Source: Bacteroidales bacterium (GTDB lineage: Bacteria > Bacteroidota > Bacteroidia > Bacteroidales > UBA4417). From it: 64,000 bases of DNA. Made by a program: the position numbers and the translations under genes. The notes below the pieces were generated by a model. That model had not been told where the DNA came from, searched no databases, and saw only the letters and a program-made list of their open reading frames with translations. Of this stretch, positions 46,387 to 55,968 are shown piece by piece; within the stretch, counting starts at the first letter, position 1, and each line of letters starts with the position of its first letter. Where the stretch lies: NCBI GenBank assembly GCA_016707785.1, contig JADJGZ010000001.1, positions 62,001-126,000 on the forward strand, read 5' to 3'.

Positions 46387-48744
46387 ATGAAAAAATGCCT
46401 TTTAATAATTTCAATATTCCTTACCCTGCTCTCAACTGCTCAAAATAACAGGCAGAATATTAGAGGTATTATTTCAGACAAACTTTCGCAAACTATACTT
46501 CCCGGAGCAACCGTTCAATTAGTCAACAGTAAAGTGAACAAAGGAACGGCAACTGACTTAAATGGGAATTATGTTCTTCTGGATCTGCCACCTGACAGGT
46601 ATGAAATAAAGGTTTCATATATTGGGTATAAAGATGCATTTGCAACTAATGTTGTGGTGACTTCAGGTAAAGAAGTTGTGCTGGATATAGTGATGGAAGA
46701 AGACCTTAAACTCTTGAATGAGGTGGTGATAACATCAAACAACAAGGCGGGAACATTGAACGATTTAGTCCCGGTTAGTGCCCGGACATTCTCAACTGAG
46801 GAAGTAAACCGCTATGCAGGGGGGCGAAGTGATCCCGCCCGTTTGGCAGCTAATTTCGCCGGAGTAAGCGCACCTGACGACAGCAGAAACGATATTGTAA
46901 TCCGGGGCAATTCGCCAGTTGGTGTTTTGTGGCGCATTGATGGAATGAACGTTACCAACCCTAACCATTTCGCAACGGTAGGTACAACCGGTGGAGCTGT
47001 GAGTGCGTTAAATACCAACCTTTTGAGAAGTTCCGACTTCCTGACCTCAGCATTTCCAGCCGAATATGGCAATGCCACGGCCGGGGTTTTCGACCTGGGT
47101 TTCAGAAATGGAAATACACAGAAACGGGAAACCACTCTGCAGGCTGGTCTGATCACCGGCCTCGAAGCTACTACCGAAGGGCCAATCAGTAAGAAAAATG
47201 CTTCATCATATCTTGTTGGATACCGCTATGCACTGGCTGGTGTAGCCCAGGCAGCAGGCATTGATATTGGCACAACGGCCCTGCCTTCGTATCAGGATTT
47301 GTCATTTAATGTAAACAGCGGCAACACCAAAATGGGCAGGTTTACACTGTTTGGCATTCTTGCCACAAGTACCATCAATATTGCTGGTGGCAATTCAGGT
47401 GAGTTGTATGGAGGTGAAGGTGGCGGACATGATTTGAGCAGTCAAATCGGCATTATCGGGATAAAACATTTCAAACAACTGAATAGCAAATCCTATTTTA
47501 GTTCCAATATTGGGTTAAACTATTCAAAGTCGGGACAAACAGATTATAGCTTCGACAGAATGACTGATTCAGTTTATACGAAATCAGAGAATAAGGTTAC
47601 CAGGACAGGATATAATTTTTCAAGCAGTTTCAATTCCAAGATAAACTCAAGGTTATTCGTAAAAATTGGAATCCAGGATGAAGTGATTGGATTGAACCTT
47701 TATTTCAGGGAGAAAAGAGATCCCCTCTCAGAATTTAAACAGATATGGGATTATAATAGTTACACAAATCTGGCGCAGGCCTACATGCATGCCAAGTATA
47801 GCTTTAATGATAAGCTCACTCTCAATGCGGGTTTACATTCCCAGCTGTTTTTCCTGAATAATTCTCTCTCAGTCGAGCCACGTTTAGGGTTAAAATATGA
47901 AATTGATTCTAAAAGCAGCCTTACCTTTGGCTATGGACTCCATTCACAAACGCAACCCCTAAATGTTTACTTTTTACAAACTCAGATTGCTGATGACTCC
48001 TATGTTTATAACAATGAGAACCTTGATTTTACCAAAAGCCATCATTTCGTATTGGGTTACGATTTGCAGCCTTTCAAAGACTGGCGGTTGAAAACAGAGG
48101 TCTATTATCAGTCACTCTACAATGTGCCGGTAAACACTTTTTCGAGCAGCTATTCAATGCTAAATACCGGAGCAGGTTTTAAGACCGATCTGGAAGATAG
48201 TCTGGCAAATAATGGAACCGGGACAAACTATGGAATAGAACTGACATTAGAGAAATTTTTCAGCCGCGGATATTATGGCTTGTTTACTTCCTCGATTTAT
48301 AGTTCTAAGTATAAAGGAAGCGATGGAGTAGAGCGAAACACAGCATTCAACGGGAAATACGTATTCAATATTTTGGGTGGAAAAGAATGGAAGGTGGGAA
48401 GCGAAAAACAGAACAAAATATCAGCCGATATAAAATGCACCAATGCAGGGGGAAGGGCTTACACCCCTATTGATCTGGAGGCTTCGGCTGCCACAGGCCG
48501 CGAACAATTATCTACCGATGCCTATTCGGATTTTTATGCCAATTACTTCCGTTTGGATTTCAAGCTCGGTTATACGCACAACAGCCGGACGAAAAAACTT
48601 TCGCAGTCGTTTTCCATTGACCTGCAAAACATCACGAACAATGATAATGTTTTCTCACAAAGCTATGATGACAGAAGCCGGTCGTTAAACACCACCTACC
48701 AGCTCGGGTTTTTCCCGAATGTGATTTATAAAATACAGTTTTAA
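46387..48744 (+). CDS. TonB-dependent receptor-like outer-membrane protein
   Basis: 785 residues. Signal peptide (CLLIISIFLTLLSTAQ), a carboxypeptidase-regulatory-like domain at about 20-110 (GIISDKLSQTILPGATVQL, SYIGYKDAFA), a plug with RGNSPVGVLWRIDGM and VTNPNHFATVG (about 110-240), then a barrel that ends in FFPNVIYKIQF. It is a TonB receptor of the type that lacks a SusD partner here. It is followed by a LytS/LytTR pair 22 nt downstream, which suggests regulation of this gene. The ligand is unknown. Confidence 0.88.
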   Translation: MKKCLLIISIFLTLLSTAQNNRQNIRGIISDKLSQTILPGATVQLVNSKVNKGTATDLNGNYVLLDLPPDRYEIKVSYIGYKDAFATNVVVTSGKEVVLDIVMEEDLKLLNEVVITSNNKAGTLNDLVPVSARTFSTEEVNRYAGGRSDPARLAANFAGVSAPDDSRNDIVIRGNSPVGVLWRIDGMNVTNPNHFATVGTTGGAVSALNTNLLRSSDFLTSAFPAEYGNATAGVFDLGFRNGNTQKRETTLQAGLITGLEATTEGPISKKNASSYLVGYRYALAGVAQAAGIDIGTTALPSYQDLSFNVNSGNTKMGRFTLFGILATSTINIAGGNSGELYGGEGGGHDLSSQIGIIGIKHFKQLNSKSYFSSNIGLNYSKSGQTDYSFDRMTDSVYTKSENKVTRTGYNFSSSFNSKINSRLFVKIGIQDEVIGLNLYFREKRDPLSEFKQIWDYNSYTNLAQAYMHAKYSFNDKLTLNAGLHSQLFFLNNSLSVEPRLGLKYEIDSKSSLTFGYGLHSQTQPLNVYFLQTQIADDSYVYNNENLDFTKSHHFVLGYDLQPFKDWRLKTEVYYQSLYNVPVNTFSSSYSMLNTGAGFKTDLEDSLANNGTGTNYGIELTLEKFFSRGYYGLFTSSIYSSKYKGSDGVERNTAFNGKYVFNILGGKEWKVGSEKQNKISADIKCTNAGGRAYTPIDLEASAATGREQLSTDAYSDFYANYFRLDFKLGYTHNSRTKKLSQSFSIDLQNITNNDNVFSQSYDDRSRSLNTTYQLGFFPNVIYKIQF

Positions 48745-48766
48745 AGATGTTTTATACATTTGAGAG

Positions 48767-49843
48767 ATGACAAGAATCACTTTAAGCAGCCGCAGAATCG
48801 AATTATTTTCATATTTCCTGATTTGGGCTTTCGTTTTTTCTGTGCCATATTTCAGTGAGCGAAGTTCAGGACACATTAACTGGCAAGAGGTCATAAAAAA
48901 CTGGGCACATGTTTTCGGGTTTCTCGTTCTTTTTCTGATCAATGTATATATCCTGGTACCCCGGTTGCTCTTAACAAAGAAATACAGGTATTACTTTGTG
49001 ATGGTGTCGGTTCTGATTGGTTTGGTGGTAGGATTAAACATTCTCGGCCCCAAAGTATTTCCTCCTCAGCCTGGAACTAAAACTGAAGTACCAGCCGAAA
49101 ATTCAACGCCTCCCATGATGAATGCCCATAAAGGAAAGCCTCCTGTTATGGCTTTCGCGGATAATTTTATCATTTGTATCCTGTTGGTAGGTGCCGGCAC
49201 AACTGTAAAGCTGATGTCTAAATGGCTGAGCGAGGAGAAACTGCGTAAAGATGCCGAGAAGGAACAGCTTAAAACAAACCTTGCTCTCCTGAAGCACCAG
49301 GTAAGTCCGCACTTTTTCATGAATACTTTGAATAACATCCATGCACTTATTGAAATGGATACTGAAAAAGCACAGGACGCTATTGAAAGGCTTTCAACTC
49401 TTATGCGTTACTTGCTTTATGATTCGGCTCAAAATGTGATTGAATTGAACAAAGAGATAGAGTTTATTAAAAGTTTTGTTTCACTAATGCAACTCAGGCA
49501 TTCAGAAGAAGTAGATGTTAAAATACTGATCCCAGATCAAATCCCGGATATTAAAATTCCCCCTATGTTATTTATTTCATTGCTCGAAAATGCCTTTAAA
49601 CATGGTGTGAGTTATCCGATGAAATCGTATATTTATTTCGAACTGCAATTCCATGATAATTCTCTGGTTTGTAACATCAGGAATAGCAAACACAAAAAAG
49701 CTGCAAATCAGTTTGACGAATATTCGGGAATTGGACTTGAGAACATAAGGAAAAGTCTCGATCTGTTGTACGAAAAGGATTATGAATTAGTAATCTCCGA
49801 CAACGAAATTGATTTCGGGGTAAACCTCACAATTCCGGTATGA
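48767..49843 (+). CDS. LytS-type sensor histidine kinase
   Basis: 358 residues. Four TM helices in the first 140 residues (FSYFLIWAFVFSVPYFS, FGFLVLFLINVYILV and so on), a coiled-coil linker, and the His_kinase domain (PF06580) with the phospho-acceptor His in LLKHQVSPHFFMNTLNNIHA, followed by an HATPase domain with N box LLENAFKHGVSYPM and GIGLENIRKSLDLLY. It works with the overlapping response regulator (4 nt, ATGA). The signal is unknown. Confidence 0.92.
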   Translation: MTRITLSSRRIELFSYFLIWAFVFSVPYFSERSSGHINWQEVIKNWAHVFGFLVLFLINVYILVPRLLLTKKYRYYFVMVSVLIGLVVGLNILGPKVFPPQPGTKTEVPAENSTPPMMNAHKGKPPVMAFADNFIICILLVGAGTTVKLMSKWLSEEKLRKDAEKEQLKTNLALLKHQVSPHFFMNTLNNIHALIEMDTEKAQDAIERLSTLMRYLLYDSAQNVIELNKEIEFIKSFVSLMQLRHSEEVDVKILIPDQIPDIKIPPMLFISLLENAFKHGVSYPMKSYIYFELQFHDNSLVCNIRNSKHKKAANQFDEYSGIGLENIRKSLDLLYEKDYELVISDNEIDFGVNLTIPV

Positions 49844-50565
49844 ACATACTTTGCATAGTTATTGATGATGAACCGCTTGCAGTAAAAAAGATTGCAGCTT
49901 ATATCGGAAAAGTTCCGTTCCTGGAATTGGCGGCTGAGTGCAGAAGTGCAGCTGAGGCGATGAACGTCATGAATTCTGTTGATGTTCAGCTCCTTTTTAT
50001 CGATATTAATATGCCTGAGATCAGCGGAATGGAGTTTGCAAAATCGCTGACAAACAAACCTTACATAGTATTCACTACAGCCTACAGCGAATATGCAGTG
50101 GAGGGTTTCCAGGTTGAAGCTGTCGATTATTTATTAAAACCAATCTCATTCAGCAATTTTCTGAAAGCGGTCAATAAGGTTAAAAATCGTATAGAACTCA
50201 CCTCAAATAATCAGAAGGAAAGCGTAACGACCAAAGCGAATCATCTTTTTGTTAAATCCGATTATAAACTTATCCGAATTGAGCTTACCGATATAAAATA
50301 CATTGAAAGCCAGCACGAGTATATCAAAATTTATCTGAACAATAGCAACCCGATAACGACTCTTTTAAGCTTGAAAAGCATAGAAGAAGTACTACCCCCG
50401 GAAAAGTTTATGCGGGTTCATCGCTCGTTTATTGTCAATCTTTCAAAGATATCAGTGATTGAACGGAACAGGATTGTTTACGATGGGAATGTATATATAC
50501 CTGTAAGCAAGCAGTATAAAGAAAAATTCCTGAAGTATATTGATGGGAATTTAGGTTATTTATGA
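49840..50565 (+). CDS. LytTR-type response regulator
   Basis: 241 residues. CheY-like receiver with acidic patch VIDDEPLAVKKI, phospho-acceptor Asp in LLFIDINMPEISGMEF and the signature Lys in VDYLLKPISFSNFLKAV. The C-terminal LytTR DNA-binding domain (about 130-241) has DIKYIESQHEYIKIY, LKSIEEVLPPEKFMRVHRSF and FIVNLSKI. It should bind promoters as a dimer, perhaps of the TonB receptor upstream. Overlaps the kinase by 4 nt. Confidence 0.93.
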   Translation: MNILCIVIDDEPLAVKKIAAYIGKVPFLELAAECRSAAEAMNVMNSVDVQLLFIDINMPEISGMEFAKSLTNKPYIVFTTAYSEYAVEGFQVEAVDYLLKPISFSNFLKAVNKVKNRIELTSNNQKESVTTKANHLFVKSDYKLIRIELTDIKYIESQHEYIKIYLNNSNPITTLLSLKSIEEVLPPEKFMRVHRSFIVNLSKISVIERNRIVYDGNVYIPVSKQYKEKFLKYIDGNLGYL

Positions 50566-50710
50566 TAAGGGCTTCATCAGGTATTCAAGCATCGTAATCG
50601 GCTCAATCTTTCGTGCAGCCAGGAAGGTAACTTCTCTTCAATTCCTTTTGGCATATACATTCAAATGTTTATAGCCACCTGGAACACTTTAACCCTAATC
50701 ACTACCCGAA

Positions 50711-51322
50711 TTATTTTATCTCGCACCACATCATTTTTTTTCCTTCCAGGAAAGCTTCCAGCCTGTCGCCAATTTTTACAGGACCCACACCTGCGGGGGT
50801 TCCGGTGAAAATGTAGTCGCCGGTTCGCAAGGTGATAAACTGGGAAACATAGGATATGAGAGTGTCAATAGGAAAGATCATTTCAGATGAATTACCCTTC
50901 TGCACCGTTTCACCATTCAGGGTGAGGTGGAAATTCAGGTTATTCACATCAGGAAATTCTGAAACAGGCCTGAAACTGCTTACCGGGGCGGAATAATCGA
51001 AAGCTTTGGCTTTTTCCCAGGGCAAGCCTTTTTCTTTGGCTTTCTGTTGAAGATCCCTGGCAGTAAAATCAATGCCCAGGGCAACGGCATCATAATATGT
51101 GTGAGCAAATGCCGGACTTATATGCTTCCCAACCTTGCAGATCCTGTAAACAATCTCACACTCATAATGTAGGTCGGAGGTGAATTCAGGATAATAGAAC
51201 GGCCGGTTGCGGATCAGCAGGGCTGTATCAGGCTTGAGAAAAAATACCGGTTCCGTTGGGATTGCATTGCTAAGTTCCTTAGCATGTTCAGAATAATTGC
51301 GGCCTATGCAGATGATCTTCAT
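50711..51322 (-). CDS. Fumarylacetoacetate hydrolase family protein
   Basis: 203 residues. The FAH fold has IGRNYSEHAKEL at the N-terminus, PVFFLKPDTALL, the metal-binding LHYECEIVYRI pattern, ALGIDFTARDLQQKAKEKG and GDYIFTGTPAGVGPV. These families act as acylpyruvases, oxaloacetate decarboxylases or isomerases; the precise substrate cannot be named. The metal-binding Glu pair is intact. It is 70 nt downstream of the exonuclease gene, separated by a terminator. Confidence 0.88.
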   Translation of the reverse strand: MKIICIGRNYSEHAKELSNAIPTEPVFFLKPDTALLIRNRPFYYPEFTSDLHYECEIVYRICKVGKHISPAFAHTYYDAVALGIDFTARDLQQKAKEKGLPWEKAKAFDYSAPVSSFRPVSEFPDVNNLNFHLTLNGETVQKGNSSEMIFPIDTLISYVSQFITLRTGDYIFTGTPAGVGPVKIGDRLEAFLEGKKMMWCEIK

Positions 51323-51358
51323 GGCAATACATTTTTCATTTTTTGGAATAAAACCCGT

Positions 51359-51382
51359 AGAGAAAGAGCACGCTCTTTCTCT
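51359..51382 (-). terminator. Hairpin terminator after the exonuclease gene
   Basis: Perfect 11-bp arms AGAGAAAGAGC (51359-51369) and GCTCTTTCTCT (51372-51382) in the 70-nt gap on the minus strand, followed by ACGGGTTTTATT. The T-tract is short, so its efficiency is uncertain. Confidence 0.55.
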
Positions 51383-51392
51383 ATTAATAATA

Positions 51393-52202
51393 TTAACCCT
51401 TATTGAAATTCCGGAGTTTGATCGCGGTAATTAACTTTTTAGTGGATAGGAGGAATTCTCCCTTCATCATCCAATCGTAATATGAAGGTTCCATGCGGAA
51501 TACTTCCTCAACGGTTTTCCCTTTATGCTTTCCAAAATTGAATACTTCCTGTCCTTTGGTGTTGAAGATGATTTGCCCTGCCAGGTCTGCATTTCGATTG
51601 TAAAAAGAGAAATCATGCAAGGCTTTGACATCATTTACAACTGGTTTTGACACTTTCCCCTCATGATCGGTATATTCAGTGTCGGTATAGCGATCGAGCT
51701 GTGCCTTCAGAATTTCATAAGTAGCCCTGGTATCGGCTTCAGCACTGTGGGCATTGATCAATTCCTTGCTGCAATAGAATTTATAGGCAGCTTTCAGTGT
51801 GCGTTGCTCCATCTTATGAAAGATATTCTGCACATCAATAAACCTACGGCTCTTCAGCTCAAACTCAATTCCGGCCCGAAGAAACTCTTCCACCAGCACA
51901 GGAATATCGAATTTAATGGAGTTGTAACCTACCAGGTCACAATTTTGAATAAATGCATTCAGGTTGCCCGCAATATCCTTGAATAGTGGCTTATCTTTCA
52001 CATCCTCATCACTGATTCCATGAATGGCAGTCACTTCAGGTGGAATTGGAATACCGGGGTTGACTAAATGACGTTTGAATTCTTCATGTCCGTCAGGTGC
52101 AATCTTAAGGATGGCTATTTCAACAATACGGTCGGTGGCAATATTAACTCCGGTAGTTTCAAGGTCAAAAATTACCAGTGATCGGGAAAGGTTAAGCTCC
52201 AT
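51393..52202 (-). CDS. DEDDh 3'-5' exonuclease (DnaQ-like)
   Basis: 269 residues. The exonuclease core has VIFDLETTGVNIATDRIVEI (Exo I), LVGYNSIKFDIPVLVEEFLR (Exo II) and AHSAEADTRATYEIL (Exo III with His). The C-terminal part, with FNFGKHKGKTVEEVF and YDWMMKGEF, resembles the extension of epsilon-like exonucleases of Bacteroidota. It degrades DNA or RNA 3' ends; a proofreading role is not shown by sequence. Confidence 0.88.
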   Translation of the reverse strand: MELNLSRSLVIFDLETTGVNIATDRIVEIAILKIAPDGHEEFKRHLVNPGIPIPPEVTAIHGISDEDVKDKPLFKDIAGNLNAFIQNCDLVGYNSIKFDIPVLVEEFLRAGIEFELKSRRFIDVQNIFHKMEQRTLKAAYKFYCSKELINAHSAEADTRATYEILKAQLDRYTDTEYTDHEGKVSKPVVNDVKALHDFSFYNRNADLAGQIIFNTKGQEVFNFGKHKGKTVEEVFRMEPSYYDWMMKGEFLLSTKKLITAIKLRNFNKG

Positions 52203-52334
52203 GAGAGGGATTAATTGATAGTTATTTAATATGATGAGAGGAATAAATTCAAAGGTACTCAGGATACCTATATTTTTTCAGGATCAGGTAAATAGTTTTC
52301 ACAAAGATTTCAGCATTAAAACCTTGATGATCTC

Positions 52335-52371
52335 AAAAAAAATGCCGGGTAAACAAAGGTCGCTCACCCGG
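52335..52371 (-). terminator. Intrinsic terminator downstream of the E2 gene
   Basis: On the minus strand CCGGGT (arms 52345-52350 and 52366-52371) pairs around a 15-nt loop and is followed by CA and a run of T (complement of 52335-52342). It lies 30 nt after the stop codon at 52401. Confidence 0.65.
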
Positions 52372-52400
52372 ATTTTCCACCATAAACAAACTGAAATCTT

Positions 52401-53699
52401 TTAGATGTTCATATTTACATCGAAGCTTTCGAGTACCTGTTGCATTTTTTTGAGGAACTGTCCCCCGAGTGCACCGTCAACAATACGGTGATCATAGGCG
52501 AGTGACAACATACAAATATGCCTTATTGCAATTACATCACCTTCAGCCGTTTCAAGAACCCAGGGACGTTTTTTAATAGTACCGATTCCAAGGATGGCAA
52601 CCTGTGGCTGATTAATAATAGGTGTACCGGTCAAACTGTCAAATGTGCCGAAATTGGTGACTGTGAATGTCCCTCCCTGTATATCGTCAGGATTCAGTTT
52701 ATTCTTCCTGGAACGATCAGCGAGGTCATTGACATCCTTTACCAATCCAAGAAGGTTTTTCTGATCAGCGTTGCGAATAACAGGAACAATGAGGTTGCCA
52801 TCAGGAAGTGCAGCTGCCATCCCGATATTAATATTTTTCCTTTGGATTACTTTATATCCGTCAACAGAAGCATTTACATTTGGGAATTCCTTCAGCGCTT
52901 TGGCTGCAGCCTCAATGAAGATCGGTGTATAGGTGATTTTCTGCCCTTCACGTTTCTGGAAGGTATCTTTTACCTTTTCGCGCCAACGTACAATATTGGT
53001 TACATCTACTTCGATAAAGGAGGTAACATGCGGGGAAACACCTTTCGACATCACCATATGGTCGGCGATCAACCTGCGCATACGATCCATGTCAATCACC
53101 ACATCTCCGGCGGCAGACGTAATTGTTGGGGCTGTTACTTTTGGCTGGGTGGGTGCTGTTGTAGCAGGAGCCGAAACTGCCTTAGGTGCAGCAGTCCTGT
53201 TTTGCAGGTAGTTCAGGATATCTTGCTTATTGAGCCGGCCTTCTTTCCCGGAACCTGGAACTAACTCAAGTTCTGAAAGGGGTATGTTTTCCTGCTTTGC
53301 TATACTACGTACCAAAGGTGAATAAAAGCGGTCGGATTCTGCTACGACATCAGTAGCAGCAGCAGCAACAGATACTTCTGTATTCGGAGTTGCAGAAACC
53401 GGTTCTGAAGATGTTTGGATTGCTTCAGTCTTTACAGATTCATCAACGACGCCATCACCGGTTAAGTCGATGAGGGCAATAATTTTACCAACAGGTACAA
53501 CATCCCCTTCATTAAAAAAGGTCTTGAGTATAGTGCCTGCAACAGGGGAGGGGATTTCTGAATCTACCTTGTCTGTAGATAATTCAGCAATTGGTTCGTC
53601 TTCAGTAACAGCATCGCCCTCCTTTTTCAACCAACGGACAATGGTTGCTTCAATGATACTTTCGCCCAATTTGGGCATAATTAATTCAAAATTTGCCAT
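52401..53699 (-). CDS. 2-oxoacid dehydrogenase E2 (dihydrolipoyl acyltransferase)
   Basis: 432 residues. The lipoyl domain carries the modified Lys in ELSTDKVDSEI, the peripheral subunit-binding domain (about 125-165) has YSPLVRSIAKQENIPLSEL, and the catalytic domain ends with YDHRIVDGALGGQFLKKM, with the His and Asp. The linkers are rich in Ala/Pro/Thr. It probably works with the E1 protein encoded at 58.9-61.3 kb in a 2-oxoisovalerate- or pyruvate-like complex. The substrate cannot be told from sequence. No E3 gene is near. Confidence 0.92.
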   Translation of the reverse strand: MANFELIMPKLGESIIEATIVRWLKKEGDAVTEDEPIAELSTDKVDSEIPSPVAGTILKTFFNEGDVVPVGKIIALIDLTGDGVVDESVKTEAIQTSSEPVSATPNTEVSVAAAATDVVAESDRFYSPLVRSIAKQENIPLSELELVPGSGKEGRLNKQDILNYLQNRTAAPKAVSAPATTAPTQPKVTAPTITSAAGDVVIDMDRMRRLIADHMVMSKGVSPHVTSFIEVDVTNIVRWREKVKDTFQKREGQKITYTPIFIEAAAKALKEFPNVNASVDGYKVIQRKNINIGMAAALPDGNLIVPVIRNADQKNLLGLVKDVNDLADRSRKNKLNPDDIQGGTFTVTNFGTFDSLTGTPIINQPQVAILGIGTIKKRPWVLETAEGDVIAIRHICMLSLAYDHRIVDGALGGQFLKKMQQVLESFDVNMNI

Positions 53700-53729
53700 A
53701 ATGCTATGTCAATCAATTTTATACAAAAA

Positions 53730-53737
53730 CAAAAGTA
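53730..53737 (-). promoter_or_regulatory. Bacteroidota -7 element (TACTTTTG) upstream of the E2 gene
   Basis: Exact TAnnTTTG match on the minus strand, 31 nt upstream of the start codon. The -33 box is weak. Confidence 0.5.
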
Positions 53738-53811
53738 GTAAAACTCACGTTTAATTTTCAGTAGGCTTACCTTAAACAAATTTCAGCTTAATTTGGTTCA
53801 AAAGCAAGTGT

Positions 53812-55776
53812 TTATTTTCTCCCTAATTCTCTGAACCCTTTGAAAAGGAGTTTGAATTCACCCCAAAGGCGGTAATCACGCGCATAAAGGAAATTCAATC
53901 TTCCAATGGTAACATCATCAAGTTGAATGTTTTTGAGTGCATCAGCAGGATTAAGAATTCCTTCCCGGATTCCTGGTAACTTATGATCATGACTTCCTAT
54001 GGGATGGTAGCCAGTCCAGGAGCGAAAACCAGCAAAAACGCGTAGAATATTCCTGATTAAACCACCTGGATTTTTTACAATAAATGCAGTAATTGGATAG
54101 GTAATAAGAAGGGCCAGACTGGTAAATATGTCGAAAACCCTTTTATTTCTTCGATTGCTTACTTTGTTAATTGAGTTAATATCAATAACATAAAGGTCGC
54201 CGGCAGTATTGATGGAGTTACTGCCAATGATCGAAAGGCTTTCAGGAGGTGCAATTTTGAAATCGATACTAGTTCCCTGTAATTCAGACATATGATCAAT
54301 AATATCCTGGGCAGGGACATCCTTTGCACAAAAGATAATTTCATCAATAGAATAGACTTTTATGATTTCCTTGATTTGTGCCAGGTTCCCGATAAAACCG
54401 TTCCTCTCAACCGGACCATTTCCTGACTTCACCAGTCCGACGAAACCCGCATTGGAAAGGGCTTTTTTAAGCAGTTCAGCCACCCGGTAGCTTTCTGTTT
54501 CTTCGCCTACAATCAGGAACCTTTTACTTTCTCCTGTATCGAACCTGTACTCCGCAATACCAATACTATGCAGAGTGAGCCGTATCGCCGACATTGAAAC
54601 CATGCCCCATAATGCGCCCAGGAGAGTAAGTGTTCGTGAGAACCGGAATTGCATTGGCAGCAAGGCATATACCACAAGAATGATAATGGTTCCGGTGGCA
54701 ATTCCTTGCAGGCTTTTCACGATTCTTACCGGACGGTCATATCCACCGGAAAAATAGGCAGCAAGAAGCCAGATTAATACATATGCAGGGAGCACATATT
54801 CGTAGAATGCTGATGGATAGTGACCTCCGTCAGGGTAAATGACTGTATGTTCCCAATATCCTGAAATTATAAAAATCCCAGCGAGTATGAAGGTTATGTC
54901 GAGAATAGGAAGGAAAGCCTTTTTCAGCACCCTGTGTGCCAGTGAAAGAAAGGCCCTGAAATAGATTGCCATGTTAATCAGGAAGGAGAAAAGCCTGGCA
55001 TTGTTTTTTGAGAAATGTTTCCGGGCAAAGATGATCATTGCATTGTAGAACACAAATACATAATTCAGACTGCCCTTTTTTGTACTCTCTCCTTTATAAT
55101 GAATGATCCGGGTTTCAGGGAAATAATAGTTCTTGTATCCTGCCTGGGTAATACGGTATGAGAGATCAATATCTTCACCATACATAAAAAACTGCTCATC
55201 CAACAACCCGATCTTGTCAATCACTGTCTTTCTGAGTAACATAAAGGCCCCCGAAAGTACATCTACCTGGTGAATCTTCTCTTTGTCAAGGTAACCAAGG
55301 TGGTACCTGCTGAATTTTGGAGAGTGCGGAAAAATCTTTGATAATCCGAATATCTTGTAAAATGCAACATCGGGTTTTGGCAAACCTCTTTTCGATTCAG
55401 GCAGGAATCGACCGGTTCCATCCACCATTTTTACCCCTAAGCCACCGGCATCGGGATGTGACTCCATAAAGGAAACGATCTTGGTGAAAGTATCGGTTTC
55501 AATAACGGTATCCGGATTGAGCAGCAGGATATATTCACCTTTAGCCAGGGTTATTGCCTGGTTATTCGCCCTGGCAAAGCCTATATTCTCTTCATTGGAA
55601 ATAAGCTGAACTTCAGGGAACTTCTGCTTAACCATCTTCACCGAGCCATCCACTGATGCATTATCCACAACAAATATCTCAACCTCAAGTCCGGAACATG
55701 CTGCCTTAACTGAATGCAGACATTGCTCCAGGAAGTACCTAACGTTGTAATTGACTATAATGACACTGAGTTGCAA
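53812..55776 (-). CDS. GT2 glycosyltransferase fused to a WbaP-like membrane region
   Basis: 654 residues. The N-terminus (1-260) is a GT2 of the rhamnosyltransferase type: SVIIVNYNVRYFLEQCLHSV, VDNASVDGSVKMV, GEYILLLNPDTV with the DxD-like Asp. Then come four or five TM helices (LIWLLAAYFSGGYDRPVRIV and others) and a CoA_binding_3-like domain (RFLIVGEETESYRVAELLKK), as at the front of polyprenyl-phosphate sugar phosphotransferases. The region after KRVFDIFTSLALLITYPIT is too short and lacks the usual catalytic Asp-Glu motif. The start codon is TTG (55776). It probably makes a surface or O-antigen-like glycan. Confidence 0.8.
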   Translation of the reverse strand: MQLSVIIVNYNVRYFLEQCLHSVKAACSGLEVEIFVVDNASVDGSVKMVKQKFPEVQLISNEENIGFARANNQAITLAKGEYILLLNPDTVIETDTFTKIVSFMESHPDAGGLGVKMVDGTGRFLPESKRGLPKPDVAFYKIFGLSKIFPHSPKFSRYHLGYLDKEKIHQVDVLSGAFMLLRKTVIDKIGLLDEQFFMYGEDIDLSYRITQAGYKNYYFPETRIIHYKGESTKKGSLNYVFVFYNAMIIFARKHFSKNNARLFSFLINMAIYFRAFLSLAHRVLKKAFLPILDITFILAGIFIISGYWEHTVIYPDGGHYPSAFYEYVLPAYVLIWLLAAYFSGGYDRPVRIVKSLQGIATGTIIILVVYALLPMQFRFSRTLTLLGALWGMVSMSAIRLTLHSIGIAEYRFDTGESKRFLIVGEETESYRVAELLKKALSNAGFVGLVKSGNGPVERNGFIGNLAQIKEIIKVYSIDEIIFCAKDVPAQDIIDHMSELQGTSIDFKIAPPESLSIIGSNSINTAGDLYVIDINSINKVSNRRNKRVFDIFTSLALLITYPITAFIVKNPGGLIRNILRVFAGFRSWTGYHPIGSHDHKLPGIREGILNPADALKNIQLDDVTIGRLNFLYARDYRLWGEFKLLFKGFRELGRK

Positions 55777-55968
55777 AACGGATGAGGGTGGATAAGGGTG
55801 GTAAGCTATAGGTTGATTTAGAGCCTGGTAGGCAAAGTTTATGTTTGTGATTTTTTGAATGGGGAATAAACGGAGAAATAAAGTACTGATCAGTTTATTC
55901 TTTTATTCAAATACTAAGGGTAAGGCTAATGGCATTTGGTTGTAATGCATGAAGAAATTTGTGTATTC

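Noticed and set aside
52518..53264. 248-codon plus-strand frame opposite the E2 gene
   Set aside because: It is antisense to a well-supported acyltransferase with motifs throughout, and its translation has the Cys- and Arg-rich composition of a shadow.
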